A DNA stretch of 13,112 bases from an uncultured Oscillospiraceae bacterium (GTDB lineage: Bacteria; Bacillota; Clostridia; Oscillospirales; Oscillospiraceae), in assembly GCA_934668605.1 (NCBI GenBank), contig CAKUNY010000052.1, forward strand, positions 1 to 13,112. Reading direction: 5' to 3'. Below the pieces are notes generated by a model. It was not told the origin of the DNA. It did not search any database and saw nothing but the letters and a program-made list of their open reading frames with translations. This document shows positions 1 through 10,600 of the stretch, piece after piece. Position 1 is the first letter of the stretch. The number at the start of each line of letters is the position of its first letter. A program made the position numbers and the translations under genes.

Positions 1-9
1 TTTTTTCAT
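1..9 (-). CDS. 5' end of an unidentified gene running off the left edge
   Basis: Only the start codon and two lysine codons (Met-Lys-Lys) lie inside the window. The call rests on the ATG at 9-7, preceded on the minus strand by a perfect GGAGG at 18-14 with a 4-nt spacer, which is a strong Shine-Dalgarno arrangement. The gene lies downstream of, and in the same direction as, the RepA-like helicase remnant. A structured inverted repeat sits 50-90 nt upstream of its start. In Firmicute mobilizable elements such a position is often held by a mobilization gene, but nothing in three codons shows this. The product is unknown. Confidence 0.45.
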
Positions 10-58
10 GTTTCCTCCGTTTTCATTGAAGTGGGTATGGGCTTCTGCCCGATTTGAG

Positions 59-100
59 GCATTTGGCAGGGAGCCGGGAGTCCGGCGACTAGCCAAATGC
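59..100. repeat. Nested inverted repeat (oriT-like, att-like or leader hairpin)
   Basis: A perfect 9-bp inverted repeat (GCATTTGGC at 59-67, GCCAAATGC at 92-100) encloses a second 5-bp stem (GCCGG at 73-77, CCGGC at 82-86) with a 4-nt loop. A small hairpin (GGGC/GCCC, 39-50) follows towards the minus-strand gene start at 9. There is no T-run on either side, so it does not look like a terminator. Its place between replication-gene debris and a new gene start would fit an oriT, an attachment core or a regulatory leader. These roles are inference; only the symmetry is seen. Confidence 0.5.
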
Positions 101-186
101 GATGCTGGCTCCTTCGTCGGCACAAGCTCCATATCCCTCGCCCCGCCGCAAGCGGCAGGTCTCGTCCATTCCGCTGCGCCTCCTCT

Positions 187-221
187 CAAAATCGCAATCG
201 CGTTGCTGGATTGCGATTTTG
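187..221 (+). terminator. Rho-independent terminator-like hairpin
   Basis: A perfect 13-bp stem (187-199 with 209-221) encloses a 9-nt loop and is followed on the plus strand by T6 (222-227). The stem ends in AAAA/TTTT, so it could also work weakly on the minus strand, about 100 nt beyond the stop of the RepA-like remnant. No plus-strand gene is visible upstream inside the window. Its target may therefore be read-through from the left, or the minus-strand helicase gene. Apart from this hairpin and the repeat at 59-100, I see nothing between 10 and 318. Confidence 0.65.
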
Positions 222-318
222 TTTTTTGCGCACGTCGGCGCAACGTGGGCTTTTGCGCTGCTGCTGCACACACACTCGCAGGTTGGGCAGAAAACCGCAC
301 ACAGCGGCGACACGCGGC

Positions 319-942
319 TCACGGCGCGGTACAGGCGCTCGACACACCCGCAGGGTCGATCGTGCCGATCTTTTTCACGGGCGGAAAATCGGCACTTTCG
401 GCACGCTTGAGGGAAATCCACCGTTTGCCGTTGCTGCGGTAGGTATCCGCCAGAATTCCATTTTCTCTTAGAATCGCAACGCTTTCCCGCACCAGACGGG
501 TAACCTTTTTGGGCGTGATGCCGAGGCTGCCGTCAGGGTCGATATTCGCGGACAGTGCCGATGGGGAACCGAGGTATTCAGGATCGGCACGGAGCAAGTC
601 AGAGAGAAGTTCTGTGAGTTGAAGCGTTGAAATTTTAGAAGCGCCGCTGTAAGTTTTGCTGTCCTCAAGCAGTTTCCAGACATGATCTTCCTCTCCAAAT
701 TCGAGTTTTAACGTGCGATCCGGGATGTCGCGCCCGGTGCAATGCAGTGAGGCAATGTTGGCAAGACGAGAGTTTTTCTGGAGAACAAAGGTCGAATCTG
801 CTGCGCCGCTTAAGCCGGTCGAGCCGGAAATCATGTTCATCGGATCGTCGTCGTGGAGCTTGCGCAAGTGGTGAACCAAGAGGATTGCGATGTGCCGCTT
901 GTCTGCAAGTTTCTTGAGCAGACCAATATCCTGATAGCGTCC
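319..942 (-). pseudogene. RepA-like replicative helicase (RecA-fold ATPase), C-terminal remnant
   Basis: About 207 residues remain, reading from YQDIGLLKKLADKRHIAI on to a TAA-type stop at 319. The retained block ILLVHHLRK, the ISGSTGLSGAADSTFVLQK segment and the CTGRDIPDRTLKLEF segment are typical of RepA/AAA_25 hexameric helicases of plasmids and integrative mobilizable elements in Firmicutes. After them come a helical linker and a winged-helix-like tail (about residues 100-175 of the remnant: TPKKVTRLVRESVAILRENG). Walker A and Walker B, which lie N-terminal in this family, are missing. Reading upstream past about 945 gives Arg/His/Gly-rich sequence, the antisense of the neighbouring transporter, so the gene is truncated by a junction. 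No ATG with a ribosome site restores a start; a TTG at 879 lies inside the conserved core. I infer a non-functional replication gene of a degraded mobile element. Confidence 0.8.
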
Positions 943-1269
943 GGCGTCACGGTGATCGCCCCCGCGATCATGCTTGCGGCCATTTTGTGTGACGCGCTTC
1001 CGCTGGCAATTGCGTCTCTCTGCCTGACCGGCGTGTCCTACGGCACGGTGCCGACCGTCTCCGCCGCGTTCATTGCCGCGTTCTACGGTACGAAGGACTA
1101 CGCGCTCAACTACAGCATTTCAAACACCAAGCTTCTGTTCTCGTCGTTCACCGCCACGGCGGCGGCCGCTCTGCTGAGCTCGACCGGCTCGTATTTTGCG
1201 CCGTTCGTCCTGCTCTTTGCGATGGCGGCAGCTGCATTCGGGCTGGTGTTTGCCATCCGAAGGCCCTGA
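943..1269 (+). pseudogene. MFS transporter (oxalate/formate-antiporter type), C-terminal remnant
   Basis: About 108 residues from SGVTVIAPAIMLAA to a TGA at 1267-1269 form roughly three or four hydrophobic helices, matching the last helices of a 12-TM major facilitator protein. The loop AAFYGTKDYALNYSISNT resembles the FYGTKNYGxNY signature seen in OFA-family MFS proteins. The final helix is followed by Arg-Arg-Pro, a usual cytoplasmic end. The first eight or so helices are missing. In the same frame further upstream (853-942) the codons are the antisense of the RepA-like helicase, so the ORF there is a chimera. The ATG at 970 lacks a ribosome-binding site, so translation is unlikely. The substrate cannot be told from this fragment. 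Confidence 0.75.
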
Positions 1270-1445
1270 CGGGCGTAGCTTTGCGAAAAGCGCTGCGGCG
1301 GCGCGCATGCCAATTCAGACCGTCCGGTTTTTGAGCTTTCCGGACAATTACCTCCGAAGCCTCTTTCCCAATTGCTTTCTGTACCTCACGCAATATCACA
1401 CATTCAGCCAATTTTCTGCCGCCGCGCGCTTTACAATAAGGATGC

Positions 1446-1480
1446 AAAATCCCGGTGATCGTAAGGATCATCGGGATTTT
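1446..1480 (+). terminator. Hairpin terminator, possibly bidirectional
   Basis: A 15-bp stem (1446-1460 with 1466-1480) contains one G-T wobble and a 5-nt loop. The stem carries AAAA on one side and TTTT on the other, so a core GC stem is followed by U-runs in either direction. It lies about 175 nt beyond the stop of the MFS remnant and probably once ended that transcript. Confidence 0.65.
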
Positions 1481-1602
1481 CCCCTGCCCGGGTCAAAAAG
1501 CCTGTATGTTCTGATTGCGTCGGTTGGAGGAGCGCATATGCTTGTGACAACTGCTTGACTGCTATCTCTTATAAATCCGGGAAAGCGCGTTTCCTTATAC
1601 AA

Positions 1603-1634
1603 AAATACCCGCCGGGAGAACCCGGCGGGTATTT
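1603..1634 (-). terminator. Terminator of the giant surface-protein gene
   Basis: A perfect 14-bp stem (1603-1616 with 1621-1634) encloses a 4-nt loop. Read on the minus strand, the GC-rich arm is followed by ATTTTTG, a proper U-tract. It begins 48 nt after the stop codon at 1683, the usual place for the intrinsic terminator of that gene. The A/T ends of the stem may also let it stop plus-strand read-through. Confidence 0.85.
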
Positions 1635-1682
1635 CTTATTCCGCAGATCATGCCGCTTCCAACCATCGGCGGAAGCCGCGTT

Positions 1683-4600
1683 TTATCCTGCGCTTCTGTA
1701 GAGGAAGGTCACGATCTGTGCTCTCGTGCAGGCCGCGTCGGGGGCGAACGTGCCGTGATCCATGCCGGTGGTAATGCCGCAGGCAAATGCCCAGTCGACA
1801 GCCTTGGCATAGTAGGCGTTCGTGCTGACGTCGGTAAAGCCGCTGGCAGCCGCGTCGGGCTGATGCTGCGATCTCCAAAGGAAGGTCACAACCTGCGCGC
1901 GGGTCACAGTCGCATTGGGGCTGAACGTTTTCGCGCTGGTACCGTTGGTGATGCCGTTCTGGACAGCCCACAGGACTGCGTCATAGTAGTAGTCGCTCTT
2001 GTGCACGTCCGTAAACGGATTGTCGTTCAGCATCGGAGCCGGGCTTCCTGCCGCTCTCCACAGGAATGTTACGACCTGCGCTCTCGTGCACGCGGCGTCG
2101 GGACTGAAGGTGTAACGGCCGGTGCCGGTCGTGATGCCCTTGTCGACCGCCCACTTCACGGCGCTGTAATAATAGTTCCGGAAGGAGACGTCGTTGAACG
2201 GCAGATCGTCGCCGCCGATTCCGGAGATCCCGGAGATGATCGCGTCGCCTCCGATACCGCCTGTGCCGCCGCCTCCGGTCTTGGTGACGGTTACGGTGCA
2301 ATGTGCGGTGATAGCCGGATTTGCAGCGCTGGTGACGGTAATGACCGTTTTGCCCGCTGCAAGACCCTTGACAAGGCCGGTTTCGTCAACCGTTGCAACA
2401 GCCGGCTTGGAGCTCTGCCAGGTAACCTCACGCTGGGTCGTGTTTTCGGGGGTGAATTTCGGCGTAAGCTGCATGCTGCCGCCGACGGAAATTTCCGCGT
2501 TATCCAGCCGGATACCGGTAACTGCAACTGTAACGGGCGCGGGGATGACGGTCACGGTGCAGCTCGCGCTCTTGCCGCCAACGGTGGCGGTGATGGTCGT
2601 GGTGCCCGCGCCAACTGCTGTGACCTTGCCGTTTGCATCAACGCTCGCAACCTTGGAATCGCCGCTCGCCCAGGAAACAGTGCCGCCCGCACCGGCAGGC
2701 TCGACAGTAACGGTCAGCTGCATCGTGCCGCCGACATTCAGCGCAGCGCTGGTCATATTCAGCGTCACCTTGGAAACAGCCGGCTTTTCCGTTTTTACCG
2801 TGACCGCGCAGCTTGCCGTGTAGCCGCCGTCATCCGTTTTGACGGTGATGATGGCCGTGCCTGCGGCAGCTGCTGCGACCTTGCCGTTTTCGTCAACCGC
2901 TGCAACGTTCGTATCGCTGCTCTGCCAGGTCACGGTCGTGGTCGTTGCGCCGGCGGGCGCGACGGTTGCGGTCAGCTGCATCGTGCCGCCGACAGTCAGC
3001 TCGGCGCTGTCCGGAGTCAGTGTGACACCGGTAACATAGACGATGTTGGATGTCTCCTTGACAATGACGTGGCAGGTGTCAGTCAGTGCCGGGTTGTCCT
3101 TTACGCTCACGGTGATGGTCGCGTCGCCCATTTCGCGCGCGGTGACAACGCCGTTCTTGTCAACCGTTACGACGCTGTCGTCGCTGCTATTCCAGGTCAG
3201 GTCTGTCTCTGTCGCGTTCTCGGGTGCCACTGTCGCGATCAGCTTCATACTTGCACCGGAAACCAGTTCGATCTCGCCCCTGTTCAGCGAAACTCTGGTG
3301 GCAGGGACGACGGGGGTCGGAGTCTCTCCGTTATCCGCATTGATCACCTGATCCGTTGTGCCATCGCCGTTGGTATCGACCTGCAGCGTCATGCCGTCCG
3401 TGCCGGAAGCCGGGATTTCTGCGCTGGGAAGAACCTTGGCGCTGATGACCGTATCCTTCGTCAGCGGAACATCGGTAAACGTGCGGCTCTTGACGGGCGT
3501 TTCGTTGTTGACGCCGTCGTAGTACTCCACGGTCAGCGTCATTGTGCCGCTGTCCGTCGCGTTGAGCCGCAGATCATAGCCGCCGTCGTCAACAAAGGCG
3601 ACCTTGATGTCCAGATCTTTCCCGAGCAGGTACATCTCGCCGAAGTCCGTCTGCGTGTTGGCCGCACCGATGGTGCTGCTGAGTGTCTGGCCGTCCTGCG
3701 TGAGATACACGTCGACCGGGCACTCCACCTTCACCTTGGTGTACGCCTTGAGCGGAGAATTCACGCTGGAACCTTCTTCATCGAACGCGGACGTATCACC
3801 GTAGATCAGCCCCTTGATGGCGTTGATGGTCGCGTTATCTGCGAACATCGGTGTGTGCACCTTCTTCAGATACAGCGTCCGCTCTTCCGGGAGCTTGCCG
3901 CCTATCGTCGCGCTGTGCGTGGTGACGGTGCCGTCGCCGGATTTGACCTGGATGTCCTCAAAGGAATACTCGTAGTTGTCTTTATCGTTGCTCCGCGCGA
4001 TCAATTGATCGATCGTGCGCATGCCGCTGCCCACGATGAACCATGTTTTTCTCGATTGCAGCATTACGTGTCTGCCGCTCTCGCCAAGCTGCTCATGGAA
4101 ATCATATGCATCTTGAATCAGCTTCGCATGGTCGCCGGGATTCTCGTAGTGCTCTATGGCGGAGTTGAGCAGGATCTGCGTTTCCGTCACATTGAGCTTC
4201 TTGTTGTAGACCTTGTTCTTCGGGAAGGCGACCTCCTCGATCTCTTCATACATATAAGAGCCATAAGCCGGAGAAGGCAGCAGCTGATACAGGCCGTCAT
4301 AGTACTGCGCCAGCGTCGAAACACCGATCTCCTTCAGATACTTCTCTGCATCCGCTTCGATTCCCTTATCGAACTCGAATTCCTTCATCAAGCTTTCCAC
4401 GAGCGGATCCACAGCTTGTTTGAAGATGAATTCCTTAACGAAGCCAAGATCAAACACTTTGCCTGCGATTTTGCCTGAGAGCATTACAATGCCTTTCTTT
4501 ATCGCAAAGACCAGCGCGTCGGAAGCCAATTTCTCCGCATTGTCTACCAGTTCCATCATGTATGCGCCCTTCGGCGTACCGAGATACGGCGTGCCGCAGG

Positions 4601-7600
4601 TGATGATCTTCGAGACAGCTTCATCGCCGTTCTGCTGGACATACGACGAGGTCACAAGACCGCCCATGCTGTGCGCAACGATGATGACCTCTTTTTCCTG
4701 CGCATTGAGCGAATCGATCAGTTCCTTCAGCTTACCGGCTGCTTTGGTGTTGTCACCTCTCCAGTCGTAGGAGAACAGATACACGTTTTCCGTGACCGTG
4801 CGCATCGCCTCCAGCATATCATAAGACGTGCGCGCCGTTCCGAACTCGCTGGAGCTGGGGTCGCGAACCTTGACTTTGCCGAAGTTGATGTTTCCCTGCT
4901 CATCCTGCGCATGCAGGGTGTTGAGGTCAGCCTTCAGCGAGTTCCAGACTTCCGTAACGTATAGTTTGGCGTCCTCGCTGGCCTCTTCACCCTTGTAGCT
5001 GTTCAGCAGATGATACAATGCGGCCTCCGCGCCAACGTACTGCACAGCCTGAATATAGCTGCCATTCATGATGTACGTTCCGGCCTCATCGACTGCCGCC
5101 GGAAGCCAGACCTTCTGCCAGAGCGAGGTGTCGGCTGTCGTGCGGTAGAGTTCGCTGCCCAGAATACCTGGTACAACGACGATGGCCAGATCTTCGTTGT
5201 TCATGAACGAGAGCGTTGTGGGAATCTCCGTCGTGCTGCCCTCCATCGTGTGGACAAACATATCGGTCAGCAGATACCGCACATCTTTTTCAATATAGTC
5301 CGCGTCAAAGACGATGCAGAAGATACCCTCGATGCTCTCGCCGGGCTTCAGCGTCTTTGCGCTGACTGCGCCGGTGCCGTTGTTCCACTCGCCGTCCAGC
5401 TTGCCGGTTCCGTCATACTCGAGGTCAGAGACACTGTACTTCTCAAAGAACTTTCCGCCGAAGATATTGAGCGAAACATCGTAGAGCTCTTTGTCCGAGA
5501 CGTTTTCCAGCCGGAACTTCACACGGTAGTCCTGTCCCTTCTTGGCCGAGCGCTCCGCTTCCACATACAGATGCAGCGCGCTGCCCGCAAGAACCTCCAG
5601 ATCCTCATCCGTGATGAAATGCAGCTTAAACGGCTCGCTGCCCGGCTCCCAGACGCCGGAGACGTCTGCAGTCAGCGCGTATTTGCCCTCCTTGTCGCCG
5701 CGGACATACCAGTTGGTAACGCTTGTTTCCTGCGGCGCAATATCGTCGAGGCTGACGCGGAGCGTCTGCGGTGCGCTGCGCATTCCGGCGAGCGAAAGCC
5801 CATCCGGCAGCTGAAGCTCTGCAACAGCGTTCGTAACATTCTGCGTGGACGAGGTGTTGTTGAGCAGCAGCTGTACCTGGAACATCTCCTTGAGCCATCT
5901 TGCCTCGCCGTAGATGATCAGATACGCATCGCGCGAAACGGGGTAGACCCGACCCGTCCAGCCATCGAACGTGAACGAGAAGCCGCCGCCTCCAGCAGTG
6001 ACCGTTCCGTCGCCAATGTCACGCAGAACCGTGCCCTTGCTGTTTACGTAGTAGTTGAGGGGGATGTCAAAGCTGTATTTCGGTTCCGGCGAGAAGGTCA
6101 GCACTGTCGAGAACCGGAAGACATGCTGGTTATCGGGGTCGTTCACGTCGATTCCCGCCTCTTTGATCTCCTCGTAGGTCATTTCCTTGTGCGTCAGGCT
6201 GCCGACGAGCATGGACGACTCGCTCATCTCGATGGTGAGGCTGGCCGCCTGTCCCTCGCCGACTTTCAGGTTCAGTGTCCGCGGCAGATACGGATCCCGG
6301 ATCGCCTGCACGCGGTAGCTGCCCTCGCGCAGCAGAAGCGACGCCTTGCCGTCTGCCCCGCTGATAAGCGTGGAGACAGTCTCGTCGTTCTCCTGCAAAA
6401 CCTTCAGCTCCGTTCCGGCAAGCGGCGTTGCGCCGTCCGCCTTGACGACGCTGAACGTGATCTCGTAGATGCCGTCTTTGCCGGGCGCTTCATATGCCAC
6501 AGCCTCAACGGCTGCAGAAGCTGCCGCGCTGTTTCCGGCATGGTCGGTCACAGTCAGCGTGACCGTGTACTTGCCTGCTTTTTCAAACGCATGCGCCGCT
6601 GTTACGCCGGTGCCGGTCGTGCCGTCGCCGAAGCTCCACGAATAGGACGCGATCTCGTCGTTGTCGCTGCTGCCCGCCGCCGAGAAGTTGATGGTCTGTC
6701 CGACGCGCACCAGAAGATTTTCCGCCGCGATCACGGCCTTCGGCGCTTCCGTGTCCTGCTTCGGAGCCGTGGCCGTCTGTTCTGTGCTCTCTGCGGCCAT
6801 ACTCCAGCGATCGACCGCGCAGATCTTGTAGGTGTACGCCTGTCCGGCGACGAGGCCGGTGTCCGTATAGCTCGTCTCGGCTGCGTTCAGCGCGGCGATC
6901 GTCTTATATTCCGTGTCGCCCGCCGTCTTGCGCAGGACTTGAATCCTGCTCAGAAGATCCGTCCGCCCCGCGCAGATCCAGCTGAGCTTCAGCGCGCGGT
7001 GACCGGCTGCGGTAACTGTCAGTGTGGGCGCCTTCGGCGCGTCATACGAGGCAATGGTATACGAGGCGGTCTGCTCCGTTTTGTTACCGGCCGCGTCGAT
7101 AGCCATGATGCGCAGCTCATACTCGCCCGCCAGCTTGCTGATATCCCAGTCAAAGCTTCGGACAGCGGAGCCGGTCGGCGTCGTCGTGAGGTCGAAGCTC
7201 TGAAGCTCCGTCCATGCGTCCGCGCCCTTCGCGCGGTATGCCAGCTGCAAGCTGCCGAGCAGACTGTTGTCTGTCAGCGAGACAGAGATCGTCGCCTGCT
7301 TGCAAAGCTGTCTGCCGCTTGCGGGGACGAAGCTGACGATCGTAGGCGGCGTCTTATCGTCGCTCATTGCGCCGGAGCGTGTGGCCGTCGGCGCGCTCTC
7401 GTTGCCGTATTTGTCAAACGCAGTGACATAATAGTAATACGTTTTGCCGGATTCGATGCCGGTTCGGCTTGCGCTGTCGTAATATCCGAGGATCAGGTCT
7501 TCAAAGATCATCTTGAACTCCCCGTCGGCCGCCTCTGCGCGGTAGACGCGGAAGCCCGCCAGATCGGTATCCAGAGTCTGCTTGGGATATGTCCACAGGA

Positions 7601-10600
7601 CGCTGATCTTTTCGCTGTCGCCGCGCACCTGGAAGCCGCCCGGCGTTTCCGGCGGTGTGTTGTCCAGCTTGATGGAAACCGTCGCCTGTGCCGCGTTGTT
7701 TCTTGCATCAAAGGCCTCCGCCGTCAGCGTGATCTCGCCGGATGGCAGCTGAGAAGCGTCAAACGTGTACTGCCAGGCGAAGGTCGCTGCATTTTTCTCA
7801 TTTTTCAGCTCGGTGATATCCTTCGTCTGCCCGTTCTGCGTATAGCGCAGCACCACGCGCGTCGCAAGGACATTGTCCGTGGCCGTGCCGCTGATGTTCA
7901 GGTTCTTGCCGCCGTAGGTCAGATCCTTCGCAGGCGCGGTGATCTGGACGGTGGGAGGCGTGCTGTCCTGTTTTATGACGACCGTCTGGGACTTGGACTC
8001 TGCCGTCGTGCCCTCCGTGTCCTTCAGCTGGAATCGAACCGTGTAGGTGCCCGGTTCAAGCTCCTCGATCATCCACTTCGCGCTTCTGGTTCCGCGATTT
8101 CCGAGCGCCAGCTCCGTCCAGTCTTCCGCCTCGGCCAGCTTATACTGGAAGAAGCCCTCGGCGGTGCTCGCGCCGGAATACAGCACATCCGACGTATCCG
8201 GGGTCACGCTGACCATGATACCGTTTGGATTCTCTTCCTTGACGTATTCTTGCTGGAATGTCGTCTGCGTGCTGATTTTCAGCTCCGCCGTCCGCAGCTG
8301 CGCGGTGGCAGGCTGGGACTCGTTCCCGGCGCGGTCATACGCGTAGACAGAATACGTATATTCAGTGTTTGCGTCCAGACCGGTATCCGTATATGTCAGC
8401 GTCGCAGCGGGAAGCGTTTTAAGCAGCTCGTCGCCGCGATAGACCTTGTATTCGTAGACGCCGACGTTGTCAGTTGCGGCTGTCCAGTCGAAGGTCAGAT
8501 TCTTCGTCCCATGCGCACGCAGGTTCGGCGCGCCCGGAGCGCTCGGCGCGATCGTATCGCCGTTGACTGCAACGGCCAGCTTTTCCGACGTATTTCCGGC
8601 GCGGTCGAAGGCCTGTACCTCAAAGCGCGCGCCGAAGGCGTTGACGGCAAGGAAGGTCGTATCCTCCATATCGCTGCTGATCAATACGCCGTCGCGCCAC
8701 AGATGATAGGTAACGTAGTTCTCAGAGCACTTCCATGTGATCGCCGCGCTGCCGTTTTCTGCGGGCGTGGCCTTGAGCTCGGAGAGAACCGGCGGGGTGC
8801 AGTCAACTGTCAGCCAGACCGTTCGTTCCAAATCTTCGCCGCAAGAGAACTGTAGGTAATACCGCTGTTCTTCCAGCCCAGTCAGTTCAAAGGAGAACCT
8901 GCCGTTTGAATCGGTGGTAGTCTTCAGCAGATTTTCGTCGTCCCAACCGATTTGCAGTGTGATCTCCGCATTGGGCGTGGTCGTGCCGGAAACCGTAAAG
9001 CTGGTCTGGTTGGTGTATGCGTCGCTGCTATACTTTTCCGTCCAGGCATCGAGTTGGATGTCCGCATCGCCGAAGGAAACCGGCAGCTCCTTTTGATCGA
9101 TCCAGTCCGCGCCGGACATATCCGTCAGGTAGAACTGTGCCTTATTGAACGTGCGGTAAGAGAACACATAGTTGTCAGAATTCAGCTCCTGCTGGAACAG
9201 ATAGGTACCGTCGGTCTGCTTTCCAGCAAAGCTCAGCGCATACGTTTCACGGTAGACGCTTCCGTCAGCTTCGACAAACTTCACGTACGCACCCGTATAC
9301 GGCGAACGTGTGGTCAGATTCAGCGTAAACATTGTACGCTCCGGCACATTGCTGACTTTTTTGCCTTCCACTTCGATCCAGGCGTCGATCACCTTTGCCT
9401 CGGTCAGCTGATTGACCTTATAGCAGCACCAGACATAGACGGCGCTCTCGGCTCCCTCGGCGTTCCGGAACTGCACGTAGACGGTTTTCTTGCCGGTTCC
9501 GCTGCTGAGCTTCAGCGACTGGTCATACCGCTCGCGGATCGGGCGGTACTCTACGCCGGAGAGGTTCTGATCCTCCGAGTAGCGCACCTCGTCGTAACCG
9601 CTGAGCATTGTCTGCAAGTAGATCGTATTCGAAACCGTCTCATAGACGATCTCCCCTTGCCCGGCGCTATATTCGTTATAGCCGCGAACGACGCAGTCCA
9701 CATCGTTGTAGCTGCCGAGATAGCAGCTCACAATGCCGAGATACGCGCCGTCCAGACGGATCTCCAGACTGTAAGAGCCGCCTTCCAGGCCGCTGAGCTG
9801 GCTGGCGTCCAGCGTCAGAAGCGCATCGCTTGCGCGCGTGAAGGTCAGATTTTCCTTCACCTTGCCGAGCCCGCCGTTGATATCGTAAAGCGTGCCGGTA
9901 TACGTGCCTTCCGCAAGATTCCGGCAGTTCCGAACCTCCAGCAGGCCGGAGTCCCGATCGGTATAGGCGCTTCCGATCACCGGCACGTCCTTCGGCAGGA
10001 CATTGAACGTGCTGCTGATTTTCAGGTTGTTGCTGTAGCTATAAGTGCCGAAGACCAGCGGCTCCTGCAGCGGCAGCGTGAGGCTCCATGCGTTGTCGGC
10101 AAATTCTGCCCTTGCCGTCTCGACGACTTCACCGGCGTCCGCGCCCTCATGGATGATCCGGAACGGATGCTTCGTGAAATAGTCCGCAGGCAGGTTGCGC
10201 ATGCTGGAGTTCGAGAGGCCTGTAAAGAGGAGGCTGGTATCGCCTTCAAAAATAGGCGTTTGCAGGCTCAGGTAGTCGGGCACTTTGACAGAGGCGCTGT
10301 AATGCAGCGGCTCTCTGCGTTCCTCGCCGAAAACAACGCTGCTTGCGCTGCCGCTCACCAATCGCAGACCGTAGCTCTTTTCGGTAGACAGGCTTTCCGG
10401 CTGCGGCAGCAGGAAGGTCGACCACTTTTCACTCTTCTTCGGCTGCTCCTCGGCGCTGGAGACGACGTCGCCCGTCTCTATTTCATACAGCTCCGCGCGA
10501 ACCGCGCCGGTCGCGCCTACGTACGTTGCAGAGAACGGGAGCACACCAAAGTTGAACCAGAAGACGGTCTGATTGCCCTGCGTCTCGATCTGATGGTAAT

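Larger units (their letters stand above)
1270..1682. other. Intergenic region with two terminators and no supported gene
   Basis: Between the broken transporter and the giant gene I find two strong hairpins, listed separately, but no convincing coding sequence. A minus-strand reading frame from an ATG at 1471 gives a plausible helical stretch (about 45 residues, including LREVQKAIGKEASEVI). It has no recognisable family and continues into antisense of the transporter. On the plus strand a GGAGG at 1526-1530 precedes an ATG at 1538 that opens only a six-codon frame (MLVTTA, stop at 1556-1558). These could be scraps of lost genes. Confidence 0.5.

Noticed and set aside
89..421. Cys-rich minus-strand frame overlapping the end of the helicase remnant
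   Set aside because: It overlaps the helicase frame, has no ribosome site, spans the hairpin at 187-221 and shows no recognisable zinc-binding spacing.
1148..1471. Minus-strand frame of 107 codons antisense to the MFS remnant
   Set aside because: The first part looks mildly protein-like, but there is no ribosome-binding site or known family, and the second half is plain antisense of the transporter.
1526..1558. GGAGG and ATG opening a six-codon frame (MLVTTA)
   Set aside because: Good ribosome site, but no downstream gene that a leader peptide could control and a terminator follows; more likely chance or a lost gene start.
1551..1585. TTGACT and TATAAA on the plus strand as a promoter
   Set aside because: Spacing is only 9 nt and a terminator follows within about 20 nt, so no meaningful transcript would result.
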